Part shown: one piece after another, positions 25,703 through 34,208 of the stretch
Layout: every line of letters starts with the position of its first letter
How positions within the stretch are numbered: the first letter of the stretch is position 1
Assembly: GCA_021324775.1 (NCBI GenBank)
Contig: JAJPIM010000030.1
Location: forward strand, 1-64,000
Source of the DNA: Gemmatimonadota bacterium
GTDB taxonomy: Bacteria > Gemmatimonadota > Gemmatimonadetes > Gemmatimonadales > Gemmatimonadaceae
DNA: 64,000 nt
Reading direction: 5' to 3'
The notes under the pieces: model-generated
What the model was told of the DNA's origin: nothing
The model's input: the letters and a program-made list of their open reading frames with translations, nothing else
The model's database searches: none
Position numbers and translations under genes: made by a program

Positions 25703-26485
25703 TTAGGCGGAGATCAGGGCAAGGACTCGGCAGGGGCTGCCGGACCCATTGACGATCTTGAGAGGCGGCGTGATCAGTATCGCACCGGTGGGCGGTAGCT
25801 TGTCCAGGTTGGTGAGACTCGCGAGGCCGAACTTGTTGCTGCCGTGCATGATGCTGTGACACGGGAACGGCGGCTCGAAGCGGAATGCCTGGCCCGCATC
25901 GGTGCCGACGCCTTCGGATCCCCAGCCGATGACATTGCGTTCCTTGGCCAGGAACGGAACGAGATCCGGGTGCGGTCCCGGGACATGTGACCCGTCTTCC
26001 TTCATGTTGAGAAAGGCTGCCGCATCGGTGCGTTTGGACCAATCGGTGCGCATCAGCACCCACGAACCCGCGGGGATTCGCCCGTGCTGGCGTTCCCATT
26101 CCTCGACCCGTTTGGGGGTCAAAAGGAAATCCGGGTCCGCGGCGACTTCGCGCGAGACATCGATCACGCACGCTGGCGCGACGAACTTCTCCACCGGGAT
26201 GCTGTCGGTCGCATTGCGCGGGTAATCCTTCCCACTCACCCAGTGAACCGGGGCGTCGAAGTGCGTCCCGGTGTGCTCCCCACAGGAGAAGTTGTTCCAG
26301 TACCACGCCGGTCCCCGGCTGTCGTAGTGGGAGATCTCCTCGATGTGGAACGGCCACGACTTGCCGAGCTCCGGCGGCAGCTGAATCACCGCGGTGGCCG
26401 CGTTCAGCGGCTGGCTCAAATCGATGACCCGGATCGAGCCCGAGGCGAGTGCCTGGGCGAATCGAGCCAAGACATTGTCTTCCAC
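25703..26485 (-). CDS. Cyclase-family metal hydrolase (isatin hydrolase / kynurenine formamidase-like)
   Basis: 260 residues. The metal motif HTGTHFDAPVH at 71-81 is the hallmark of the cyclase/KynB/isatin hydrolase superfamily (Mn or Zn). Other blocks: IRVIDLSQPLNAATAVIQ, VIDVSREV, WVLMRTDWSKR and GTDAGQAFRF. Members include arylformamidase, which frees kynurenine, and isatin hydrolase, which opens isatin to isatinate. At 260 residues it is longer than KynB (about 210) and closer in size to isatin hydrolase. Encoded upstream of iorA on the same strand, 201 bp away, so it may be the first gene of the operon or a separate unit. Confidence 0.8.
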   Translation of the reverse strand: MEDNVLARFAQALASGSIRVIDLSQPLNAATAVIQLPPELGKSWPFHIEEISHYDSRGPAWYWNNFSCGEHTGTHFDAPVHWVSGKDYPRNATDSIPVEKFVAPACVIDVSREVAADPDFLLTPKRVEEWERQHGRIPAGSWVLMRTDWSKRTDAAAFLNMKEDGSHVPGPHPDLVPFLAKERNVIGWGSEGVGTDAGQAFRFEPPFPCHSIMHGSNKFGLASLTNLDKLPPTGAILITPPLKIVNGSGSPCRVLALISA

Positions 26486-26787
26486 CGATCATCCTCCGGT
26501 TCGCGGGAACGCAATGTAATTCCACCAGGAGGCGAGAGGATGGACGCGGACAGGTAGACATCTTCGCACGCAGTATCGATCCGAGGAATGCCAACTCAGG
26601 GAAAACGGTCGCCAAGCGAAGTCATAGCAGTGCGGTGGTGGCTAACATGTTGACAATCATAAACTTAAAGTCTTGCCCTTGCATTGGGTGAAATTGGTTG
26701 CATATTACATGTCATGTACTTGCCATTTAATTGTCAGCGACTGGCCAATCCCTTTATTGAACCAACATCGAGCGACCGACGGAGGGC
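26486..26787. other. Divergent control region, AT-rich
   Basis: 302 bp between the cyclase (minus) and the RES/Xre operon (plus), clearly richer in A and T than the rest. It holds a TACATG-T-CATGTA palindrome and promoter (listed separately) and an inverted TTGACAAT (about 26651) / ATTGTCA (about 26730) pair. Confidence 0.6.
26706..26758 (+). promoter_or_regulatory. Candidate promoter and operator of the RES/Xre operon
   Basis: Palindrome TACATG-T-CATGTA at 26706-26718, then TTGTCA (26731-26736), a 16-bp spacer and TTTATT (26753-26758), 30 bp before ATG 26788. The palindrome just upstream of the -35 box is a natural site for Xre-type autorepression. Confidence 0.5.
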
Positions 26788-27987
26788 ATGATGAACTCCT
26801 GGCCCGCAGAGCCGCCCTCTTCATCGACCGCGCCTCGAGTGCCGAGTGAAACGGCGGTGCTAGTTGTCGGGCAACGAAACGCCTTCACGAAGCGCCTCGA
26901 AGCTGTGCTGCACAAGCATACATACTCGGTCTCGTACTGCTCGCTCAGCAAGTTTGAGCGCGGGTTTCCGCACCCGCACCTCCCGGAACTAGCGCCCGAG
27001 AACAGTTCGATTCGCCAGCTGGATATCCATGCGGGTGGACACCCACGCTATCTGCTTTGCGTGTTCAATTTGTTGCCTCGGACGCCCGTTGCGTTCACGA
27101 CACCGGGTACCTACTCCGTGTACCGCACTGAGACAGCCAACAAGCATGGATGGTGGAAGCTTGCCGTGGAGCGATTCCACGCTAGCGATCCCCGGGCGCC
27201 GATTCTGGCGGCACTGGATGACCATGATACCGAGCTGGTGGTCGCAGCAATGCGAGCAGGTGTAGACGACATTTTGGGCCGCGCCGAGGCCATGGCAAGC
27301 GAGGTGATTCATGCCCGAATCGAGGCTGTGTTCGCGCGCCGGTACGCCAGCGACTTGGCCCTGTGGGTCACGGAGACGTGTTCCAAGCTCTACGCAGCGT
27401 CCGCGTGCTCGCCCGACCAGATAAGCCAGACTTGGATCGATTCTCGTCGGAGCGTGATCGATCGTAACGTGCGCGAGGGCCAGGTGTTCGTCGCTCCAGC
27501 TGCCACGCATGACGTGATCGCCGACGCCCGGAACGCGCCGGCGCCGCCGGACGATCGTATGGCGGCACTCGCGCGCGTTCGCGCTGCGGCCCAACATCTG
27601 CCGACGCCTGAGGAGCGTGCAAGACCGATCGCCAGCCGTCTTGGCGTCACCTCGCCTCATCTTCGTGCTAAGAGTGGTCGGCTGGATGCGCGCAAGATTG
27701 CCGCGCGCCTAAGCGTCTCGCTGAACCGCCTCGCCGCCGCCGTTCCAATCAGCCGCCAGGCCCTGCGCGCGAAACCGGATTCGCCGCGGGCACAGGTCGC
27801 TCTCGACCCCATCGCGCGCGTCTTGGACATTCTCGAGGTGATGCTGCCAGGACAGCAGATGTATGGCTGGCTCCAAACACCGCATATCCGCCTCGACGGA
27901 AAGACACCGCTGCAGGCCATGTTGGACGGTCAGGCGGAGCGAGTCGCCCGGATGCTGGAGATCGCCCGGGGGGGTGGCGTGGAGTAA
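26788..27987 (+). CDS. Xre/MbcA/ParS-type antitoxin with receiver-like N-terminus
   Basis: 399 residues behind GGAGGG. The last 61 residues (339-399) are the toxin-binding domain of MbcA/ParS/Xre antitoxins (LDPIARVLDILEVMLPG, WLQTPHIRLDGKTPLQAM). A helical DNA-binding part precedes it (ARKIAARLSVSLNRLAA). Unusually, residues 20-190 resemble a response-regulator receiver: TAVLVVGQRNAFTKRLEAVL at the start and ILAALDDHDTELVVAAMRAG, VDDILGRAEA at the end, with a 75-residue insert between. The phosphate-accepting Asp is not evident (the strand reads LLCVFNLLP). Usual antitoxins of this family are 120-170 residues. The stop overlaps the toxin start (TAATG). Confidence 0.78.
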   Translation: MMNSWPAEPPSSSTAPRVPSETAVLVVGQRNAFTKRLEAVLHKHTYSVSYCSLSKFERGFPHPHLPELAPENSSIRQLDIHAGGHPRYLLCVFNLLPRTPVAFTTPGTYSVYRTETANKHGWWKLAVERFHASDPRAPILAALDDHDTELVVAAMRAGVDDILGRAEAMASEVIHARIEAVFARRYASDLALWVTETCSKLYAASACSPDQISQTWIDSRRSVIDRNVREGQVFVAPAATHDVIADARNAPAPPDDRMAALARVRAAAQHLPTPEERARPIASRLGVTSPHLRAKSGRLDARKIAARLSVSLNRLAAAVPISRQALRAKPDSPRAQVALDPIARVLDILEVMLPGQQMYGWLQTPHIRLDGKTPLQAMLDGQAERVARMLEIARGGGVE

Positions 27988-28661
27988 TGGCGGCGCTCCC
28001 CTCGCCGACCCCGCAAACTCGTATGTGGCATCTGCCGCACGCCGAGGCGGTAGTTGCGGTCGGCGAAATTCTCGTGGGCCTCCCTCGAATCATCGTGCGC
28101 CGTACTGTGTATCGGGCGATGTTGGAGATTTTCTTACATCCGCTGTCCGGCGCGACGCCCGAGCCCCTTCACTACCTCGGCTCGCTGGCAGGAGGACGCT
28201 ACACGCCCCGTGGCGGTCCTGCCGGATTATATGCATCGTTCGATCCCGCGACGCCGATCGCGGAACTTAGGGCCGTCGTGTTCACCGAGGGGGTGCCGAC
28301 CGCCACGGCTGATCACATGCCGATTGTGAGCCTTGCTGTGCACTGCGATGTGCGGCGTATCCTCGACGTGACGGCCGACGATATCTGTGCGCCGCTCGAC
28401 CTCCACCCAGCCGACCTCGCGGCAGACTGGCAGAGCGGGCAGGAAGTCTATCTTCGTGGCGAGGGCCCGATGCCGGCAACCCAGTTGTTGGCGTTGGCCG
28501 CGCACGAGACCGCCATCTTCGCCGGCATCACATACCCGTCGGCGCGAACTGATTTCGGCACTAACCTTGTGATCTTTCCCGATCGCCTCAATGGCCCCGA
28601 AGGGGACCGGCTCGAGGTCATTGATCCATCTGGCCGTTACTCTCAGCGCTTGCCGGTCTAG
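27987..28661 (+). CDS. RES-domain toxin (NAD-degrading)
   Basis: 224 residues, ATG overlapping the antitoxin stop by one base. RES hallmarks: the Arg in TVYRAMLEIF, RYTPRGGPAGLYASFDPATP with the conserved Tyr-Ala-Ser, and the Glu of IAELRAVVF at 93. Known RES toxins (MbcT, Res) destroy cellular NAD by phosphorolysis or hydrolysis, related in fold to ADP-ribosyltransferases. Neutralisation by the preceding Xre-type protein is expected. Length is within the family's range. Confidence 0.88.
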   Translation: MAALPSPTPQTRMWHLPHAEAVVAVGEILVGLPRIIVRRTVYRAMLEIFLHPLSGATPEPLHYLGSLAGGRYTPRGGPAGLYASFDPATPIAELRAVVFTEGVPTATADHMPIVSLAVHCDVRRILDVTADDICAPLDLHPADLAADWQSGQEVYLRGEGPMPATQLLALAAHETAIFAGITYPSARTDFGTNLVIFPDRLNGPEGDRLEVIDPSGRYSQRLPV

Positions 28662-28690
28662 CTGTTCACGCCCGGGACCAAGAGGACTCC

Positions 28691-28933
28691 ATGACTATCG
28701 AGGTGGTACGGCACGCGCTCTTGTGGTGCTCGATCATCGACTATGGGATACTCCTGGCCTGGTACCTGATCTTTCGGTTCCCGCACCATTGGATTCATCG
28801 ATGGTGGGGACAGTGGTTTGGCCTGTCTGCCGAACGGAGCGACGTGATCAGCGCCGCCGGTATGGTATTCTTCAAGGCGGGTATCCTCTTGTTCAACATT
28901 GTGCCATACGTCGCGCTGCGGCTCGTCGCCTGA
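28691..28933 (+). CDS. Small membrane protein, DUF6868 type
   Basis: 80 residues with two predicted membrane helices (WCSIIDYGILLAWYLIFRF and AGMVFFKAGILLFNIVPYVA). The pattern RSDVISAAGMVFFKAGILLF matches small proteins annotated DUF6868. No function known. ATG 28691 has a moderate purine box (AAGAGGA) upstream. Confidence 0.8.
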   Translation: MTIEVVRHALLWCSIIDYGILLAWYLIFRFPHHWIHRWWGQWFGLSAERSDVISAAGMVFFKAGILLFNIVPYVALRLVA

Positions 28934-28975
28934 AACGCGGGTGCGGCCGGCTCGCGGGTGGGCGCGGAGGTCCCA

Positions 28976-30001
28976 GTGCATCTCGAACTCGGATTGGATA
29001 CATTCGGCGACGTTACTGCGGGCGCCGGCGGCGAGTTATTGCCACATGCGCAGGTCATCCGGAATGTCGTCGCCGAGGCCGTGCTTGCCGATGAGTTGGG
29101 GGTGGACTTCATTGGCGTCGGCGAGCATCACCGTGGTGATTTTGCGATCTCGTCGCCGGAGGTCATCCTCGCGGCGATTGCGACGCGCACACGCCGCATC
29201 CGGCTCGGCTCGGCCGTTACCGTGCTCAGCTCGGACGACCCAGTGCGTGTGTTCCAGCGGTTCGCCACGTTGGATGCCGTGTCGCACGGGAGAGCCGAGG
29301 TCATTCTCGGACGCGGGTCGTTTACGGAGTCATTCCCGCTGTTCGGATACGATCTGAGCCAATACGAAGAACTCTTCGCCGAGAAGCTCGACCTCTTCGC
29401 CGCGTTGATCACCCAGGAGCCGGTGACCTGGCAGGGCCGCACGCGGGCGGCCCTGACCACTCAGCGCGTCTTTCCCACGATCGAGTCCGGTTCGCTCAAG
29501 ACATGGATTGGTGTGGGGGGAAGTCCCGAGTCTGTCGTGCGCGCGGCTCACTACGGCATGCCCATGATGCTCGCGATCATCGGCGGCGATCCCAACCGAT
29601 TCGCCCCCTACATTGAGCTCTACCACCGTACCCTCGACCAACTCGGCATGTCCGTGTTGCCGATCGGCGTCCACTCGCCCGGCTACGTGGCCGATACTGA
29701 TGCGCAGGCGAGAGACGAGCTTTGGCCGCCATTCAAGGTCATGCGCGATCGGATCGGCGCCGAGCGGGGGTGGGGTCCGATTCGCCGTGTCGAATTCGAC
29801 CAGGAAGCCGATCATGGATCGCTCTACTGCGGCTCGCCCGAGACGGTCGCCCGCAAGATCGCCGCGACCGCGAAGACGCTCGGCATCGCCCGGTTCGACA
29901 TGAAGTACAGCGCGGGGACGCTGGCGCATGAGAAGCTCATACGGAGTGTCGAACTCTACGGCAGCAAAGTGATTCCGCTCGTGCGCGACATGCTCGCGTG
30001 A
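28976..30001 (+). CDS. Luciferase-like (LLM class) flavin oxidoreductase
   Basis: 341 residues from GTG 28976, chosen because GGAGGT lies just upstream; GTG 28958 would add six residues. F420/FMN luciferase-like TIM barrel: ELGLDTFGDV, FIGVGEHHRGDF, RIRLGSAVTVLSSDDPVRVF and RAEVILGRGSF. It belongs to the Atu2307/SP_0267-like branch of flavin-dependent monooxygenases. The next gene (reverse strand) encodes an FMN reductase that could supply reduced flavin, a common pairing. Substrate unknown. Confidence 0.87.
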   Translation: MHLELGLDTFGDVTAGAGGELLPHAQVIRNVVAEAVLADELGVDFIGVGEHHRGDFAISSPEVILAAIATRTRRIRLGSAVTVLSSDDPVRVFQRFATLDAVSHGRAEVILGRGSFTESFPLFGYDLSQYEELFAEKLDLFAALITQEPVTWQGRTRAALTTQRVFPTIESGSLKTWIGVGGSPESVVRAAHYGMPMMLAIIGGDPNRFAPYIELYHRTLDQLGMSVLPIGVHSPGYVADTDAQARDELWPPFKVMRDRIGAERGWGPIRRVEFDQEADHGSLYCGSPETVARKIAATAKTLGIARFDMKYSAGTLAHEKLIRSVELYGSKVIPLVRDMLA

Positions 30002-30028
30002 TTCGGGCGCCCGCTCATCGGCCGCCGT

Positions 30029-30667
30029 TTACCGCTGCCCCGCCATCGCGAGCGCCCGGTCGGCCTCACGTGCCGCGCGCTCGCGGGTGATCCAGTGGCC
30101 GAAGCGCGTAAGTAGTCCCGCGAGCACCCGGCGCGTAGCCTCGTCCGTCAGCCGTAGTTCATCGTCAAACTTCTCGTGGGCTCTTGCTATGAGAAGCTCC
30201 GGTGACGGCAGTGTGCGCGCATGTACGTGTGCGAGGAGCTGCCGGAGGTGGAGTTGCGCGCGCGCGGTACCGATCTGGCTCGGGGACGCGCCAAGAAGAG
30301 CGACGGGCTTGCCGACGAGCGGCGAGCGCCCGGGGAGGCGCGAGCCCCAATCGATCGCGTTCGTGAGTGCTCCGGGGATCCCGTCGTTGTACTCGGGCGT
30401 CGCGATCAGGACACCGTCGGCGTCCCGAAGTTGCGCCTTGAATGCCTCCACAGCCGGAGGGTCACCTTCGGCCTCGACGTCCGCGTTGAAGAGTGGCAGG
30501 TCTCCAATCTCGATGACGTCGATCTGCATTCCCTCAGGGGCGAGTTCGCGCGCCGCGTGGAGCAGCGCGCGGTTGAAGGAGGCGCGCCGAAGGCTGCCGG
30601 CAAAAGCCGCGATCCGAAGCTCGGCGCCGGGCAGATCGCTCACGCCCTGGATGGGCTCATTTGCCAT
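30029..30667 (-). CDS. NAD(P)H-dependent FMN reductase
   Basis: 212 residues from ATG 30667; the frame extends further but only this start fits the family. Flavodoxin-like fold with the FMN phosphate loop GSLRRASFNRALL and the conserved TPEYNDGIPGALTNAIDW. Reduces flavins or quinones/azo compounds using NAD(P)H. Converges on the LLM oxidoreductase gene with 27 bp between. Overlaps the upstream small zinc-finger gene by 11 bases. Confidence 0.88.
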   Translation of the reverse strand: MANEPIQGVSDLPGAELRIAAFAGSLRRASFNRALLHAARELAPEGMQIDVIEIGDLPLFNADVEAEGDPPAVEAFKAQLRDADGVLIATPEYNDGIPGALTNAIDWGSRLPGRSPLVGKPVALLGASPSQIGTARAQLHLRQLLAHVHARTLPSPELLIARAHEKFDDELRLTDEATRRVLAGLLTRFGHWITRERAAREADRALAMAGQR

Positions 30668-30935
30668 GGTCTCGATTCCCGCGTCTCCCACCACCGCGGC
30701 GGGCACCCGCCCTGGCCGACGGAGCACGACGGGCCGCCGCGCGATGCTTGGACGCGCCACGGGTCTCACCCAGCGAGCGCGCCATCGCGACGCGCTCAGC
30801 GCACGTCATGCACGCCTCGATATGTTCAGCCACGGCCAGGGCTTCCCCGCGAGGGAGCGCGCCGACGAGATAGCGCTCGATTCGGATCTCTATCAGCTCG
30901 CACGTCCATCCAACCGGGTAGTTCGTCGCGCGCAT
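30657..30935 (-). CDS. Small putative zinc-finger (zf-HC2-like) protein
   Basis: 92 residues. Residues 12-50 carry Cys12 and HIEACMTCAERV, the Cys...HxxxCxxC arrangement of anti-sigma zinc fingers, with the helical RIERYLVGALPRGEALAVAEH before it. The C-terminal third is Ala/Arg/Gly-rich and lacks the membrane helix of typical anti-sigma factors. No sigma factor gene is adjacent. The gene overlaps the FMN reductase start, which supports it being real. ATG 30935 has a weak ribosome site. Confidence 0.55.
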   Translation of the reverse strand: MRATNYPVGWTCELIEIRIERYLVGALPRGEALAVAEHIEACMTCAERVAMARSLGETRGASKHRAAARRAPSARAGARRGGGRRGNRDHGK

Positions 30936-31366
30936 CTGTCCGAGCCGGTGTGAGGGCAGCTGTCCCGATCCGCTGTTCCACGCAGGACACTGAGCACGAC
31001 GTATTCACGAGTGGCGTGGGTCGACATCGCCTGTCACTCGCTCGTGTCCCGGACCAGTGGGCAGAATATACGATATCTCCGCCGGTGACCGCCAACGCCC
31101 CTCGGATGACGCCGGCCGGCCCCGCGATGCCATGCCCCCGACCCCGGGCTGCGACCCCGCGAGATGATGGGTCCGAACACTGTTAAACAATTGCCTGGGG
31201 TGAAACAATCCCGTCCCGGCCCACGTTAGGCCCTTGCGAGTCCCGATCCCCGGGCGTTGCACACCGCGGAGAATCGGCACCGCCGGTGAACGAGGTCGTC
31301 GACGCGGGCTGGTTGCACCTGGTTGACACCTGGGTGCGGCGGCCGGGCGTCCATGTCATTACGCCC
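30936..31366. other. Gap of 431 bp without recognised gene
   Basis: Divergent region between the zinc-finger gene and the M23 peptidase. Frames read through it on both strands, but none carries a family motif. No clear hairpin or promoter was found. Confidence 0.4.
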
Positions 31367-32545
31367 ATGGAGGTGGTCGTGCAGATCGCGTCGTTTGCCA
31401 TTGTAGCGGTGCTGTCGCTGGCGGGGTCGTTTGCCGCGGCGCAGGAAGTCAGGGTCTATCCGGCTGGGCCAACGCCGATCTATCCCGTCAATCCGGTCCG
31501 CGGATACACCGACTTCGTCATTCACGACATCATCGTGGCGAACACCAGTGGCGGGCCGCTGACCGTGCGGTCGGTGCACGTCGACGCACTCCGTCACAGA
31601 GACGATATTGCGACGGTCGCGATCGATCGGGATGACATGCTGGGCCCGACTCAGGAACTCGTGGAGATGCGCACGCAGGGGTTGAACACCATTGCGGATC
31701 TCATGTTGCCTCCCGCGGCACTCGGCGCAGGGAATCATCCGGTCGCGCAACTGAAACTCCCGCCGCACGGCGCTCTCGTGCTGGGGCCAGTATACGTCGC
31801 GGTCCACGGAAGCCCGACATCCATTCGGATTCGCGCGACACTCGCCGACGCACACGGCGTCACGAGAGAGGTGATGACCACCGTGCCTGCGGTAGGGCCT
31901 GCCGAGCCGTACGCGTATGCCTTCCCTCTGCGCGGCGCGTGGTTTCAGCGATCCGTTCCCAACGTGACCAGCCATCACCGGTGGAACGCTCAAACCGAAT
32001 ACGCGATGGACTACTTCCGGCTGGACAGCACCGGCTCTCCCTCACGCGGCACAGGCGACACCGCCACCGACTACTACGGATTTGGCGAACCTGTGTACGC
32101 GGCCGACTCGGGCACGGTCGTCGCCGTGGTCAACGATGCGGTGCAGGACTACGCAACGCACCGTCACCGTGCAGGCGAATCGAGTGACGACTACGCTCGC
32201 CGCGTGAGCCGAGCCAATATGATGGCGATGGCCACCGATCCCTATCGTGGTACGATCGGTAACTACGTCACGATCGCGCACGCCAACGGCCAGTACTCCA
32301 TGTACGGCCACCTCAAGACGGGGAGCGTGACCGTCGCGAAGGGGTCGCGAGTCGCGCGCGGCCAACAGATCGGCCAAGTGGGCGACACTGGGGATAGCCC
32401 GCTGGCCCACCTGCATTTTCAGATTGCCGACGGGCCCGATCCGCTCCGCGCGCGCAGCATTCCCTTTCGCTTCGGGGACATCCCCGCTGACGACCCGGAC
32501 CTCGGCCAATTCGTCGTGGGGGGGAGCCACACGGCGCCATCGTAG
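31367..32545 (+). CDS. Secreted M23-family peptidase
   Basis: 392 residues from ATG 31367; GTG 31379 behind GGAGGTGG is an equally good start. A signal peptide (IVAVLSLAGSFAAAQ) is followed by a 170-residue N-terminal beta domain. The LytM/M23 domain shows the zinc His/Asp in HHRWNAQTEYAMDYF, YGFGEPVYAADSGTVVAV, GNYVTIAHANGQYSMYGHL and the HxH in SPLAHLHFQI. An unusual 40-residue polar insertion (THRHRAGESSDDYARRVS) interrupts the domain. Cuts peptide cross-links in peptidoglycan or peptides in the periplasm. Confidence 0.86.
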   Translation: MEVVVQIASFAIVAVLSLAGSFAAAQEVRVYPAGPTPIYPVNPVRGYTDFVIHDIIVANTSGGPLTVRSVHVDALRHRDDIATVAIDRDDMLGPTQELVEMRTQGLNTIADLMLPPAALGAGNHPVAQLKLPPHGALVLGPVYVAVHGSPTSIRIRATLADAHGVTREVMTTVPAVGPAEPYAYAFPLRGAWFQRSVPNVTSHHRWNAQTEYAMDYFRLDSTGSPSRGTGDTATDYYGFGEPVYAADSGTVVAVVNDAVQDYATHRHRAGESSDDYARRVSRANMMAMATDPYRGTIGNYVTIAHANGQYSMYGHLKTGSVTVAKGSRVARGQQIGQVGDTGDSPLAHLHFQIADGPDPLRARSIPFRFGDIPADDPDLGQFVVGGSHTAPS

Positions 32546-32645
32546 GCCGAGTCGGGTGTGCGCGCGCATTTGACCGCACACGTTCGCCGTTGCTTGTGGT
32601 TTCGCCAGAGCGGAGAGCCGTCCAGCATCAGGCGGCTCTCACCAG

Positions 32646-33968
32646 TCAGTTCAGCGCGTACACGTTGCCGTCGGCGCTGCCGACGACGATGGCTCCGGGC
32701 GCCACGACGGGTGACGACAGGATACTGCCGGCTGTGAACATCTTGGTGATCGCCACCGGGAGATCGTCGTAGAAGGAGTTAGCGCCGATCTTCTCGAAGT
32801 CCGGCGTTCCATCTGGTTTCGTCAGCGCGGCGCGGTTGCGCTTCGCGGAGTCGGACTCGAACGTCCACGCGCGCTTCTGCGTCTTGAGATCGACCGCGGC
32901 GAGCGTCCCGTCCCAACTGCCGACATAGAGCATGTCGCGGGCGATCGCGGGCGAACTGAAGAGAAACCACGTCATCTGCAGGGAGAACACCGGCTTCCCG
33001 GTCGTGGCGTCCAGCGCGTGCAGCATCCGCGAGTCCGACGTCACGAAATACACGACGCCGTCGTGGATCGCCGGCGAGCTCACGACCCAGGAGCCCTTAT
33101 TGTCGAACGCCCACTTCTGAGCCCCGGTCTGCGCGTCGAGCGCGTAGAACTTCGAGTCGCGGCACCCGAAGTACACCACGCCGTTGGCGACGGCCGCGGA
33201 GGACTGGATACCGACCTGGTTGCTGATAACGGAGTCTTCGCCGGTTTTGAAGCGCCACTTCACGGCGCCTGAGGCGGCGTCCAGGGCGTAGAAATAGGTG
33301 TCCCAGCTCCCCACGTAGACCGTGCCATCCACGACGGCCGGCGAGGTGTGCACGACGTTGCCGGTGTGGAACGACCATACTCGCTGCCCTGACTGCTCGT
33401 TGAGCGCGTATACGTTGCCGTCGCCGCTGCCGATGTAGACCGTGCCGTGTGAGACGGCGGGCGACGACAGGAAGACATCGAAGGGATCTGGCATGGTCTC
33501 ACCGGCGGGTAGGAAGCCGTGGAGATGCTTGCCCGCGAACCGCCGTTCGCCCGGCGTCGCGAATTTCCACTGCACGGCGCCCGTGGCGGCGTCTACTCGA
33601 TAGATGTTGCCGTCGTAGCTGGAGAAGAAGACACTACCGCCGTCGACGGCTGGCGATGAGGTGATGCGAGAGCGGGTCTTGAATGTCCAGCGCTGCGTTC
33701 CCGTGGCCATGTCTATCGCGTACATGTGGCCGTCCGTGCTGCCGACATAGGCGACCCCACCGGCGACCGCTGGTGAGGAGATCACTGGGCCGCTGGTGTG
33801 AAACCTCCACTTGACGCCTGTGAGAGTCTGAATGGGGGGTACGTCGTAGACGCCCGTGTGTGCCAGGTTTCCGCGGAACATCGGCGCGTCCTGGCAGAGC
33901 GCGGCGGAACCGGCCGAGAGACTGGCCAGGACGGCGGCGCTGTATGTGGTCCATCGTGTCGTGGTCAC
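32646..33968 (-). CDS. Secreted PQQ-like beta-propeller protein
   Basis: 440 residues. Signal peptide to about residue 25 (VLASLSAGSAALCQ). At least seven repeats of the PQQ-enzyme/BamB-like blade with DG..YALD..TG...W: examples VGSTDGHMYAIDMATGTQRW, IGSGDGNVYALNEQSG and VGSWDTYFYALDAASG. No dehydrogenase residues or heme motif were seen. Likely a periplasmic scaffold or binding protein. Single gene, convergent with the M23 gene. Confidence 0.85.
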   Translation of the reverse strand: MTTTRWTTYSAAVLASLSAGSAALCQDAPMFRGNLAHTGVYDVPPIQTLTGVKWRFHTSGPVISSPAVAGGVAYVGSTDGHMYAIDMATGTQRWTFKTRSRITSSPAVDGGSVFFSSYDGNIYRVDAATGAVQWKFATPGERRFAGKHLHGFLPAGETMPDPFDVFLSSPAVSHGTVYIGSGDGNVYALNEQSGQRVWSFHTGNVVHTSPAVVDGTVYVGSWDTYFYALDAASGAVKWRFKTGEDSVISNQVGIQSSAAVANGVVYFGCRDSKFYALDAQTGAQKWAFDNKGSWVVSSPAIHDGVVYFVTSDSRMLHALDATTGKPVFSLQMTWFLFSSPAIARDMLYVGSWDGTLAAVDLKTQKRAWTFESDSAKRNRAALTKPDGTPDFEKIGANSFYDDLPVAITKMFTAGSILSSPVVAPGAIVVGSADGNVYALN

Positions 33969-34208
33969 ATAGGCATTGTCACGCCGCGGCTGGGAACGGT
34001 TGCTTCCGGAGGTCGCTAGCCGGCACGGCCCTGCTTCGCAGCCGGCGTCGCGTGCGGAGCTGCCGAGAAGACGTGGCTGCCCTGAAACCTGGTCACTCTG
34101 CGGTCGTAGATTAGGGCATCGGCAGTGTGCGTGGCGAGCTGGGACCGCACGGCCAGAGGGGGCTGCAGGGACCCCTGGCGTCTACACTATCAACGCCGGG
34201 TAAGGCGG

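Noticed and set aside
30657-30935. Complete anti-sigma factor with cognate sigma gene
   Set aside because: No membrane helix and no sigma factor gene adjacent; only the zinc-finger part is supported.
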